DNA of 64,000 nucleotides from Pieris napi. Taxonomy: Eukaryota > Arthropoda > Insecta > Lepidoptera > Pieridae. This document shows positions 55,554-64,000 of the stretch, one piece after another. Position numbers and translations under genes: made by a program. The stretch is from contig NC_062257.1 of the NCBI RefSeq assembly GCF_905475465.1, positions 682,001 to 746,000 on the forward strand, read 5' to 3'. Positions within the stretch are counted from its first letter, which is position 1; every line of letters begins with the position of its first letter. Below the pieces are notes generated by a model. That model ran no database searches. It had not been told where the DNA came from and saw only the letters and a program-made list of their open reading frames with translations.

Positions 55554-55981
55554 GGGGCGTCCATAAATTACTAGAGGTGTTTTTTTTTAATTTTCTGTAG
55601 CTCCCTCCCCCCCTGGTGAGATGTCGTGAGATTTTATTCAACCCCCTCCCCCAACCCCCAATCTCACGTGAGATTTTTCAAAATGTGGGTTTCTTAAGTA
55701 AACGCGTTGGATTGTTATTGTAAAAAGAAAGAAAAAATTGCTTCGTGCTTTTATTTTCGACTAAAACAAAATAAGTAAAATGTTGAGCGTTTAGGTATGG
55801 AGTTAGCGGGAAGTTGCAGAGATGGCCTTTAGGGTCAACCATTTTCCTAAAAAAAAATTTCAATCAGAAAAAAAATTGCGTGATATTTGCCGAGACCCCC
55901 CTCTCTCCAACGTAAGATTAAATGAGATTTGGCTGACCCCCTCCCCCCCTTAAACACCTCACGTAATTTATGGACGTCCCC
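55554..55981. mobile_element. MITE family A
   Basis: GGGGCGTCCATAAATTAC to TATGGACGTCCCC. Third copy of the family. Confidence 0.72.
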
Positions 55982-55984
55982 TTG

Positions 55985-56185
55985 TGGCAGTGTACCTTTA
56001 ATGGTGGCAGCAGTTCCTCTCTGTATTGCGATACTTATTCGTTGAGCGAGGAAAGCACCAGTTCTGGGGTCACCGGTACTACCTACCAGGCGCCAACTTT
56101 AATCTTTAATTAGCTGTGCACTTGAACCCCACGGCCCAAGAGTCTCTACCTCAAAGGGAACAAAATCGAAGTTGGATATTAATTA
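55985..56185 (-). repeat. LINE 3'-end, family J, reversed
   Basis: GTGGCAGTGTACCTTTAATGG to ACAAAATCGAAGTTGGA. It ends about 60 bases before a PP2A exon. Confidence 0.55.
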
Positions 56186-56242
56186 ATTTTTAACTCTTAA
56201 TGTATTTTCTATATATATTATAATTTAACTATATTTTTAAAG

Positions 56243-56379
56243 GTTCCTCGGGAGAGTTTCAAACACATAGTCAAAGCCTGCGAGTGCCCACTATACTGGA
56301 AGATGCCTTTGTTCCTTGCAACGCAGCAGAACCTCCACGCTCCAGTGGATGGTCACAAATTCATAGACTTTTGGAGAGA
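56243..56379 (+). CDS. PPP2R3: PP2A B'' exon (CPLYWK region)
   Basis: 137 bases: phase 0 in, two bases of a codon left at the GA|GTGAGT donor. It encodes VPRESFKHIVKACECPLYWK followed by MPLFLATQQNL, then VDGHKFIDFWR. The C-x-CPLYWK-x-P-L/M-F core and the F-x-x-FWR/WRK end are hallmarks of the B'' family and lead into the first helical EF-hand-like region. The reading continues in frame with the exon at 57934, rebuilding a Glu codon at the junction. The acceptor (TTTTTAAAG) has a weak pyrimidine tract, but the protein match fixes it. Confidence 0.92.
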
Positions 56380-56398
56380 GTGAGTATTATTATACATT

Positions 56399-56745
56399 TT
56401 ATATATATAAAATTATCTTCACTATCTTCGTACTCATACTCCTCCGAAACGGCTCGACCGATTCTTATGATTTTTTTATGCATATTCAGTAAGTCTGAGA
56501 ATCGGCTACTATCAGCTATCTTTCAAAGCCCTAAGTAATAAGGGGTCTCCACCCCAAAACTTTTTTTTTTTTAATTTTTTTTGTTATTCCTTTTTTTATG
56601 ATACAGCATTCAAAAATACATACAACCCTTAATTTTCATCTATCTTCTACGATCAACCCCTATTTTTATTAATGTTAATAAAAATGTTTCCTAGAAATAA
56701 TATTACCCATATTTGATTGAGATTTGAGATTGCCGGGTCAGCTAG
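56399..56745 (+). mobile_element. Helitron family 1 in PP2A intron
   Basis: CTCCGAAACGGCTCGACCG near the left, TTGCCGGGTCAGCTAG at the right before T. It starts only 20 bases after the exon. Confidence 0.68.
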
Positions 56746-56754
56746 TATTTTATA

Positions 56755-56945
56755 AAAGTGCGCACCACTACTATGTGAAACCAGCTGGCCACTGAAGTAT
56801 TTCCGAACCAATTCGACTTAGGGTGCTTTAAGAAAAGAGCGTGCCTATTCTTAAAAGGCCGGCAACGCATTGCGTGTGCAATGTGTTTGTCCATGGGCGG
56901 CGTTATCACTTAACGTCAGATGAGCCGCCTGCCTCTTATTACAAA
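56755..56945 (+). repeat. RTTTMW-family LINE fragment
   Basis: CGCACCACTACTATGTGAAACC, AACCAATTCGACTTAGGGTGC and GGCGTTATCACTTAACGTCAG. Confidence 0.55.
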
Positions 56946-57454
56946 AAAAAAGTCAAAGTGGCAATTTAAGGCTAATTTTGACATAATATGTCAAAAGTCC
57001 ACTGTATTTTTTGTTGGAATCTCAAAGATTTTAAAATAAAACTTGTATTTGTTTAATTCTAGATATTTTACTTAGTTTATTTAAGATCTAGAAATGAGCT
57101 TAAAATATAAACCTTCATTTAAATAAAGCGCAATCTAATAAGCTAAAAGCCTTTTAAAGAAAGTAGGCTGTATCTTGAAAAATCATTCCAATTAAGTCTT
57201 ATTTTTCACTTAAGATTTTTCTTTTACTTGCTATTTTAATATTTTCTTTTAATAACGCACAAAAAGGTACACTGCCACATGGACCAAACTTTTTAAATTT
57301 GTTTTATTTTTTTAATCATTATTACTATTAAGAATATTGTAAATGCTGTATATTTTTGTGTTGGGAAATAAATAATATACTATATAGATAGTGATATTTT
57401 TAGCATAAGCTAAATTAAAAAAAAAAGATCTCAAATTTTAAACTAGAATAAAAA

Positions 57455-57770
57455 GTGTTAGTTATTTCGACTATGTATTTGCGTGTTGTTCCCACGAGAA
57501 TGTAAGTGCGTGCTCCTATTAACACCATGCCTCCTGCTGATAGAGGACAAATCTTTGTTTTTAATTTATTTCATTATTATTAATTACTTAAGATGTCATG
57601 TGGAACATGATGTAATGGTTGCAGCTCTTTACAAACGTTGTGTAAAAGAAAAAACTTGGCGATTAAAAAGAGTGGCGGAGAGTTTATTGCCAGTTCTTCT
57701 CCGTTCTACGCCCATGATTTGAGAACTGGCAGTAAATGTAAAATTAAAATTATAGTAAAATTATAAGCAT
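57455..57770 (+). repeat. LINE 3'-end, family I
   Basis: TTGTTCCCACGAGAATGTAAG to GAGAACTGGCAGTAAATG. Ends about 160 bases before a PP2A exon. Confidence 0.6.
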
Positions 57771-57933
57771 GTTTGTATATTTCTTTTTCACACCATCACA
57801 CAAAACCTGAATTAGGTATTACTATATGTATTTATGTAAATGTTTGAACCGTTTTGTATATTATATATTCCTTCTTTGGCTATATCTTTATGTCAGCTGT
57901 ATTGCGTCATAAATAAAAACCCTTCTTTTTCAG

Positions 57934-58111
57934 AATGAGTACAACGTGTCACGACCAAGCTTCAAGATTCGTGTACATCTTAACAAGAGGCAAAAGCAAT
58001 ACTCTCTCGCCAGAGGACTTCGTTCCTTTAGTCCAGGATGTTGTGGATACACATCCCGGCCTTTCCTTCTTGAAGGAAGCCACGGAGTTCCACTCAAGAT
58101 ATGTTCATACT
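57934..58111 (+). CDS. PPP2R3: PP2A B'' exon (QDVVDTHPGL region)
   Basis: 178 bases from TTTTTCAG to CATACT|GTAAGT. It completes the split Glu codon and ends in phase 0. It encodes MSTTCHDQASRFVYILTRGK, then LSPEDFVPLVQDVVDTHPGL and SFLKEATEFHSRYVHT. The D/E-DF-x-P-L-x-QDVVDTHPGL-x-FL stretch is one of the most conserved parts of B'' subunits and belongs to the N-terminal helical domain that contacts the PP2A core. There is no stop, no frameshift and no inserted repeat. Confidence 0.95.
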
Positions 58112-58201
58112 GTAAGTAATTCTAATTATTTATTTATTTATTTATAGCCTTATATCAGAACACAAAATATATACATTATAACTGTTATTTTTATTAATCT
58201 A

Positions 58202-58758
58202 CTAGCTGACCCGGCTAACTTCGTTCCGCCTTAATAATAATATCGTTGTTACTTTAGTTAAACTTATTTTAGGATTTCATTAAGGTGATAACTTTTTTTG
58301 CAAATAGAGAAATGTTTTATTGCTTGCCATTGCAAAAGAAGAATGGCAGTTTTACACATTAGGCCTCTTCTCTCTAACGCCAATATTGCGATACTGCATG
58401 TTAAAGCACTTTCTGCTTTACAACATTTTTTGATGAGGTAACACATGTTTTCGATCAAGATCAAAGCCTGGTTATGCATCTCCTCATTTACCTCAAGTTC
58501 GGAATTTCTTGAAGTGACACGAATTCGACGTAAAATGATGCGTAGTTTTGTCAACAAATGTCACCACATGCCGTGTGCATTCGTAAAATTAATTAATTAA
58601 TTTATTGTTATTCGATAACTTATCCGATATTTTATTACTTATTCTGCTATTCGGAGTGGAGAAAAATCCATCAAAAAAGACATAACTAACATCGGTCCAG
58701 CCGATCTCGAGTTATAAGTGTTGTAACAAACACGACTTTCTTTTATATATATAAAAGA
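58202..58758 (-). mobile_element. Helitron family 3
   Basis: CTAGCTGACCCGGCTAACTTCG to TATATATATAAAAGA. Parallel to 28389-28934 along its length. Confidence 0.65.
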
Positions 58759-58764
58759 TGATAA

Positions 58765-59330
58765 CTGATTCTGTGTGCCTACGGGCAAAGGCCTCCCCCA
58801 TTGTCCTCCATTCTTCCTTATGGTAAACCAATCTCGTCCAGGTCTTAGTCTTTCCTGCCATTTCCACGATTTCATCGGCCCACCTCTTAAATTGCCTACC
58901 TTTGTTTCTTTTATGGCCTCTTGGTTGCCATAGTGTAACAATTTTGCTCCATTTTTCTGCTCCTCTTATGGTATGTCCAGCCCATTTCCATTTTAGTACT
59001 TTTGTTTTTTACACAACGTCAGCAAACCCTGTTTTATCTCTTAATTGTTACTAATTTTATCAATTCTTCTTTTCTTTATTATGCCTCTTTCCTCTCTGGG
59101 TTACACTTAATCTTTCGCACAGTAATTCTAATAGTAGACCAGAATTAAGAATATACCTATTAGAGCCAGGACCAGTTCTGGAGTATTTTTTTTTTTTTTT
59201 TGGCATTTGCGAATCTTTGATGATCACTTTCCCAGCGGCTTAATCCCCTTACATTGTGGGGTCTCTCTGCATCTTCTACCGCATTTACCATTGAGACAGC
59301 TGAGTTTCATCAATCATCAGGGCAGATTAT
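58765..59330 (-). repeat. LINE C-terminal debris
   Basis: 58765-59010 carries a reversed LINE C-terminus. 59210-59300 holds the GTGGGGTCTCTCTGCATCTTC segment shared with 42060. Confidence 0.45.
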
Positions 59331-59454
59331 GAGACGTTTTTTAAGGCAGTTTTTACCTGTTATGTTCATAGTTTTTTTCTATTAAAATAAAATTTCTTTT
59401 GTCACTGTCACTGTGAGAATAGAAAATAACTACAACAATTTTTTTTTATTTTTT

Positions 59455-59685
59455 TTTATGGCTCTGGCACGATTTGTGCATTAGCCAGCGTCAAGTATAG
59501 GATTTTTTATAATTCGTGCTTGTCTTTAAAATTCGACCGTGTCCTCCATGTACGGTTTAGGCACTCGCCCGGTACCGCACAACCCTCCCAAAGGCCGAGA
59601 ACAAATTTAAATTAAATTAAAACTTGCCCTCGAACCGGGAATCGAACCCGGTGCCACTTAATAAGACCGCTAGGCTATGAGGCCC
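59455..59685 (-). mobile_element. tRNA-derived SINE, type c
   Basis: Minus strand head: GGGGCCTCATAGCCTAGCGG, then GGGTTCGATTCCCGGTTCGA (B-box). A body with TCGGCCTTTGGGAGGGTTG follows. A- and B-boxes are good, the acceptor stem is not, so a SINE is likelier than a tRNA. Confidence 0.6.
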
Positions 59686-59844
59686 CTGCTACAACAATTG
59701 GTAATAATAATTTCGGAAGATCGGTGAAAGAATAGATCTTAAAACATCTAGGCTTACGGCGCCACAGATTACAGAGACTAATCTTTTAAGGTTGTTTTAA
59801 GAACTAATCTTTTAAGATTAGTTTAGCAAGAGTATTAAATTGAA

Positions 59845-60200
59845 GAGTCTTTCCTCCAACTTCGGTTTTGTTCCCTTTGGAGTATAGACTCTTGGGACAT
59901 GGGATTCAAGTGCACAGGTGCTAATTAAAGGTTTAAGTTGATGCCTGGTAGATAGTACTGGTGACCCCAGAGCTGGTGCATTCCTTTACGAATAAGTATC
60001 GCAATTTTTTTTTTTTGAGTTTATGGCCTGGTATCTAGACCTTTAGGCCAATAAGTATCGCAATACAGCGAGGGAATGCTGCCAGCGTTAAAGGTACACT
60101 GCCACTGGGACCAAACTTTTTAATTTTATTTTTATTATTGTTATTATTACTATGCAGGTTAAGAAAATTGGACCTAAATACTATATATATTTGATTGTTA
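59845..60200 (+). repeat. LINE 3'-end, family J, with inner insertion
   Basis: The copy is broken at about 60000 by some 50 bases and then resumes after a repeated AATAAGTATCGCAAT, which would fit a target duplication. Confidence 0.5.
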
Positions 60201-60459
60201 TATTTAAGTTTTAATTAACGACATTTTATCTTTTAATATAAATAGAAAATTAGCAAGCACAGAGCAAATTACAATGTAGAGTAGGTGACACATTGTTGCA
60301 CAGTATAAAAGATTTCAACAATGCATTATGCTTTTGTCGGGAAAATGTAAAATTTCCAGTTTCTGCATATTTAAAACACGTTTTCATTTGTTAGCTTTAC
60401 GCTTTGGTATTAATTTGTAAGGTTTTTTTATAGTTATTCAGAGTTAAGTAGCAGTTTAA
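60201..60459. other. PP2A intron, nothing seen
   Basis: AT-rich sequence without repeat or coding signal. Confidence 0.3.
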
Positions 60460-60645
60460 CGAACAGACGGCAAACGGATTGTCACTTGATATTAATTGAT
60501 ACCGCCCATGGACACTCAATGCCAGAACGCTCGCGGGTACCGGCTTTTTAAGATTTGTTACGCTCTTTTCGTGAAGGACCCTACGAAGAATTGGTTCGGA
60601 GATACTTCAGTGGCCAGCTGGTTCCACATAGTGCGTGGCAAAAAC
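60460..60645 (-). repeat. RTTTMW-family LINE fragment, reversed
   Basis: ACCGCCCATGGACACTC, GAAGGACCCTACGAAGAATTG and CAGTGGCCAGCTGGTTCCAC. Confidence 0.55.
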
Positions 60646-60874
60646 CTAATCCCTTATCTAATTTGTATTGTATAAGGGTGCGTCCACATCTGGCGAATAT
60701 GCCGCGAATGTGCAGCTTCACTTTCACACCATCAACCAACGGCCGAATTAGGTATTGCTTAGTTAAATAGCCAGCTTTGTATTTAATTATGTCAATTGTA
60801 TTATATTTCTGTATATACAACGAAGTATATAGTAGAATAAATAAAAAATAAATGTGTTTAATATTTTCATTCAT

Positions 60875-60970
60875 CAAAAGGGGAACGCTGCCAGTATCTT
60901 CGGAACCTTGCCTAAAGGGACTCCTTTTAATAATATATTTTAGTTTATGTTAAGGTTAGTTATTTATTTC
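60875..60970 (+). repeat. LINE C-terminal scrap (TGDRRAGS family)
   Basis: CAAAAGGGGAACGCTGCCAG and CTTGCCTAAAGGGACTCC match 47160-47225. Confidence 0.5.
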
Positions 60971-61089
60971 AATGTATAATGTTTAGGATTTATTTCTATT
61001 ATTTTTATTATAATTTTATTGTTATAATATATATAATTTAAGTTAGTAAGTACGCAAACATATTAAAAACTACTTTTGATTAACTTCAG

Positions 61090-61232
61090 GTGATCGCCAG
61101 GATATTCTACTGCGTGAACCGATCGTGGTCTGGCAGGATATCGATCCCAGAACTCAGAAGGTCCAACTTCCTCCAAGTCATCCAGCTTCTAGAGGATGAA
61201 GAGGACATCAACCAAGTTACACAATATTTTAG
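61090..61232 (+). CDS. PPP2R3: PP2A B'' exon (NRSWSG region)
   Basis: 143 bases from TTAACTTCAG to TTTTAG|GTATTT, phase 0 in and two bases of a Ser codon out. It encodes VIARIFYCVNRSWSG, ISIPELRRSNFLQVI and LLEDEEDINQVTQYF. VIxRIFYxVNRSWSGxI and RxSNFLQ are B'' signatures. The NRSWSGRI stretch is the degenerate EF-hand-like turn before the calcium-binding site. Confidence 0.95.
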
Positions 61233-61679
61233 GTATTTCTTTGGAGAATTAGGTTCTAATAAAACAAAAAAATGTTACAACTTTGCGCCAATAGATGGCG
61301 TTAATATGGTTTAGATTAATCAATGTCAAATTGTTAGCTGTCATCGTGATGTTTCAGTCTCTTGAACACTATTTAATCATAATAATTTTTTTGTAATGTA
61401 GAAATTACAAATATGTTCTATATTGTGTGTAAACAACTTAAAATTAAGGCCGTCTACACACTTGCGAGCCCTCGAGCATTAAGTTTCCATGGGTACTTAA
61501 CATCAAGATTCGTCCTACCCATTTGCAGGTTCTATTAAATAAATAAATGTCCTAAGTGTTTGTCCACAAATCTATCGGAAACTAAGTAATATCGAAATCT
61601 GTTCAGTAATTTTTGAGATATCCTCACTTTTGATTATTTGAATTTTAGTTGTTTTTTTTAAGTGAAACTTCTATAGGCG

Positions 61680-62002
61680 CATGAGGGTAAAATTTTTACG
61701 GAACGTCACGAAGATGTGCATCGTTTTTGTCAAAGAAAAGGGAGAGAGCGATTGAGAGAGAGTGAGAAGGGCAAATTACCTGATAGAAATTCTATTTTTA
61801 AAATAAAAATTCCTTAAAAAGAATTTATGAAATATTAGTATTTTATATTTTATGCAAAATTCATTAAATTCCTAACATTCCTAACTCCCTGTAAGTCTTG
61901 GAAATTTTGAGATTTGTATAAATATGAACAAGACTTAAAAATTAGTTTGCCAAAGACGTTTCACTTCTGTCATGTGTACTTTGTACGCACACACTTTTTT
62001 TT
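61680..62002. mobile_element. MITE-like repeat, family E
   Basis: GAACGTCACGAAGATGTGC to GTACTTTGTACGCACACAC. Ends about 60 bases before the next exon. Confidence 0.5.
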
Positions 62003-62061
62003 ATTCGCATAACAGAGCTCAAGTCAAGTTCGCTAGGTAATTACCTATTTATACATTCCAG

Positions 62062-62162
62062 CTATGAGCACTTCTACGTGATCTACTGCAAGTTCTGGGA
62101 GCTGGACAAAGACCACGACCTTTTCATCGACAAACACGACCTCGCCAGGCACAACGACCATG
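62062..62162 (+). CDS. PPP2R3: PP2A B'' exon with first EF-hand
   Basis: 101 bases from ACATTCCAG to CATG|GTAAAT. It completes Ser, then reads YEHFYVIYCKFWELDKDHD followed by LFIDKHDLARHNDH. The loop DKDHDLFIDKHD has Asp at 1, 3, 5, 9 and 12 with Ile at 8, a working EF-hand pattern except that Leu replaces the usual Gly at position 6. A non-Gly at this position fits the family's first EF-hand. YEHFYVIYCKFWELD is nearly invariant in B'' subunits. Confidence 0.95.
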
Positions 62163-62259
62163 GTAAATACTTCGTTAAACATAAATAAATCAATAAAGCT
62201 TTTTATAAATTTGACGAAAAAATTTAAATGATCCTAATCCTTGGGATTGATTTGCTTTA

Positions 62260-62465
62260 TTTTTTATATAAAATAGGGGGGGGGGGCAAACGAGCTTGCG
62301 GGACGACCAAAAATGGGCAGTCTGCGCAGCCCATAGACACCCATTTTTAGTGGGTTGCCGGCCTTTGAGGGAGGAGTAGACTCGCTTTTTTAACATTTGG
62401 AGGTCGTATCTCTGAGGGAATAAAAACCCCCCCCCCCCCCCCCCCCCCGGAGCCGATTCCACAGT
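62260..62465 (-). repeat. LINE fragment with G11 and C22 tracts
   Basis: Eleven G at 62276-62286 and twenty-two C at 62427-62448 flank a diverged reversed LINE tail (CCCATAGACACCCATTTTTAG). Confidence 0.5.
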
Positions 62466-62499
62466 TCGCTAAATCGAAAAAGAAAATGCTCCAGTTCAA

Positions 62500-62830
62500 A
62501 CAATTAGTATGACAATACTTGGCGATTAAAAACAGTGGCGGAACGTTTCTTGCCTTTACGCCCTTAACTTACGAACTGGTAGTAAATTTAAATCAATTTA
62601 ACATATTTTCTGTTGACGTTCATAAGTGTACTTGGTTGCATATATGAATAAAGTTAATTTGAGTTTGACAAGTAGGTGATCAGCCTAAAAATTATAAGGG
62701 GCGAAACGGGCGGCCTTATCGCTAATAAGTGATCTCTTCCAGGCAACCCTAGTTAAGAGAAAAAATTAACATGATGCGTGCGAGAAGTGCAGAATCCTTA
62801 ATCTAAAGTAATACAAAAAAAAAATAACAA
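62500..62830 (+). repeat. LINE 3' tails
   Basis: 62510-62660 is a worn family-I tail. 62690-62770 has GGGCGGCCTTATCGCTAATAAG as at 24180 and, reversed, 15735. Confidence 0.45.
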
Positions 62831-62948
62831 ACTAAAAACTTAAAAGCTAATCTTACAAATACATGAACATGTTTTGCCAGGTTTCTCCGCATACGACCTC
62901 AGTGTTAAGGTGCTCCGCCAATAAATAATCTTCATCATACAATTCCAG

Positions 62949-63117
62949 CTCTCTCCAGCCGCATGATAGAGCGTGTCCTCTCTGGGTGCGTCACGCGTGG
63001 CAACCAGAACCGCCTGACCCCCCGAGGTGAGCCACGGATGTCCTACACCGAGTTCGTGTGGTTCCTACTCGCTGAAGAGGACAAAAGCCATCCCACGGCC
63101 ATCGAGTATTGGTTTAG
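62949..63117 (+). CDS. PPP2R3: PP2A B'' exon (SYTEFVWFLL region), gene continues
   Basis: 169 bases from ACAATTCCAG to TTTAG|GTGAGT. It completes an Ala codon and leaves two bases at the donor. It encodes LSSRMIERVLSGCVTRGN, then GEPRMSYTEFVWFLLAEEDK and AIEYWF. Family counterparts follow SYxxFVWFLxxEEDKxxPTSIEYWFR with the second EF-hand (DVDGDG-like). No such exon is found in 63118-64000, so the C-terminal third lies beyond the right edge. GC-rich codon use sets the exon off from its surroundings. Confidence 0.95.
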
Positions 63118-63129
63118 GTGAGTTTTGTT

Positions 63130-63300
63130 TTGTTCCCTTTGAGGGACTCTAGGGTCGTGAGGTTCAAGTGCACAGCTAATTAAAGATGGTGGCGCCTGGT
63201 GGTACCGGTGGCCCCAAAGCTGGTGCTTTCAACGAATAAGTATTCGCAATACAGCGAGGATAAACCAGCATCATAGGCACACAGGAACCAACATTATCAC
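63130..63300 (+). repeat. LINE 3'-end, family J
   Basis: GTTTTGTTCCCTTTGAGGGAC to AGGAACCAACATTATCAC. It begins just after the last visible PP2A exon. Confidence 0.5.
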
Positions 63301-63931
63301 TTTATTTTATTATCTTACAAATTAAATATTCTTTTTAAAAATTGTAGTAAATTTTGGAGTTGATTATATATTTAAAAGCCACACTATCAGTACATACAGA
63401 TTATAATAAATACAATAAAAAAACACAGAGTATGCATATACAACAACACACGATACATTACACAATGAGAAAAAAACTGACCATAAAAATATATTGTATA
63501 TTATCTGCATATCTCATTTCGGTAACTTTGGGGCAATATATTACCGAAACATATACATATATTAGTAAACACAAAAGATTAGAACGTGTAGGTACTTTAG
63601 ACTTTTTAAAATCTACTGAGGTTAGGTTAGTAACAAGTCCGTTCCGCACGAAGTCTCGAAATAAAAGTGAGTCAACGCCGGTGTTGCCACGCTTTATATA
63701 GGTTTCTGCTACAAGATGGCGTTAGTCCGCTAACACATAATTATTTACTTAATATAATATTATTAAAATATCTTATTAGATTATGTGATCTAACGTGAAA
63801 GCTCTTACAAAATAAATACGTAATTATATACGTAATTAGCTACTATCTAGATGAATTAACAATATCACGATAAAGATTATGTATTAGAGAAAGACCGTTC
63901 ACTTGTACAAAAACATTACAGAATCATAAAA
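63301..63931. other. PP2A intron, no exon seen
   Basis: A 115-codon plus-strand frame (63354-63701) is low-complexity and unlike any B'' sequence. It is not called as a gene. Confidence 0.4.
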
Positions 63932-64000
63932 TTAAAAAAAACGTGTGTGTACTTATGTACACGCGTTAGAAGTTATGCTTCTTTGATGTAACAATTTTCT
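63932..64000 (+). mobile_element. MITE family D, cut by the window edge
   Basis: ACGTGTGTGTACTTATGTACACGCG and GAAGTTATGCTTCTTTGATG match the left end of the family. Confidence 0.55.

Noticed and set aside
59620..59685. tRNA gene on the minus strand
   Set aside because: The T-arm is good, but the acceptor and anticodon arms fail and a SINE body follows.
63354..63701. A 115-codon plus-strand frame in the last PP2A intron
   Set aside because: Low-complexity Thr/Tyr/Lys-rich and unlike the expected second EF-hand exon. No acceptor in the right phase was found.
1..64000. CRISPR arrays, operons or bacterial-type systems
   Set aside because: Introns, SINEs, Helitrons and AT-rich intergenic DNA show eukaryotic nuclear sequence. 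No regularly spaced short repeats were seen.

Overview
The window looks like nuclear DNA of a butterfly or moth. The evidence is AT-rich sequence with intron-split genes, several copies of a tRNA-derived SINE, non-autonomous Helitrons with TC...CTAG ends inserted between A and T, many families of inverted-repeat MITEs, and fragments of non-LTR retrotransposons. Lepidoptera is inferred from this repeat style, not from a marker gene. Most of the 64 kb is transposable-element debris. Real protein-coding sequence is well under 10 percent.

Left part (about 2.9-24.6 kb, minus strand): five two-exon genes lie in tandem, here called P1 to P5. In every gene a tiny first exon encodes only a signal peptide of 15-18 residues and ends in a phase-0 donor. 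A single second exon encodes the secreted mature protein. The mature proteins are proline-rich and range from 78 to 298 residues. All carry some version of one C-terminal module: a PPII/PPIV stretch, an acidic-serine spot, a short leucine-rich segment, cysteines (CxC runs in the best copies), then a PIPYPIPF-type repeat and NSPV. I do not recognise the family. It looks like a lineage-specific tandem array of structural or secreted proteins, of the kind used in eggshell, silk or cuticle. P2 is too short and too split to be found by ORF length and was recovered from splice-site logic.

Right part (42.5 kb to the right edge, plus strand): six exons of a PP2A regulatory subunit B'' gene (PPP2R3/PR72 family) splice together in frame. 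They are 42555-42752, 56243-56379, 57934-58111, 61090-61232, 62062-62162 and 62949-63117. The first EF-hand loop is present. The second EF-hand and the C-terminus lie beyond the window. A possible 5' coding exon sits at 31278-31304. The introns, one of 13.5 kb, are full of repeats.

Between and within the genes are Helitrons, SINEs, LINE 3' ends, PIF/Harbinger-like MITEs with 3-bp TAA or TAC target duplications, an internally deleted mariner-like element, a 5S-rRNA-derived element that keeps its Pol III promoter parts, a 140-bp-arm hairpin, and one promoter-like spot (YY1-type plus X-box motif) at 34.55 kb with no obvious gene.
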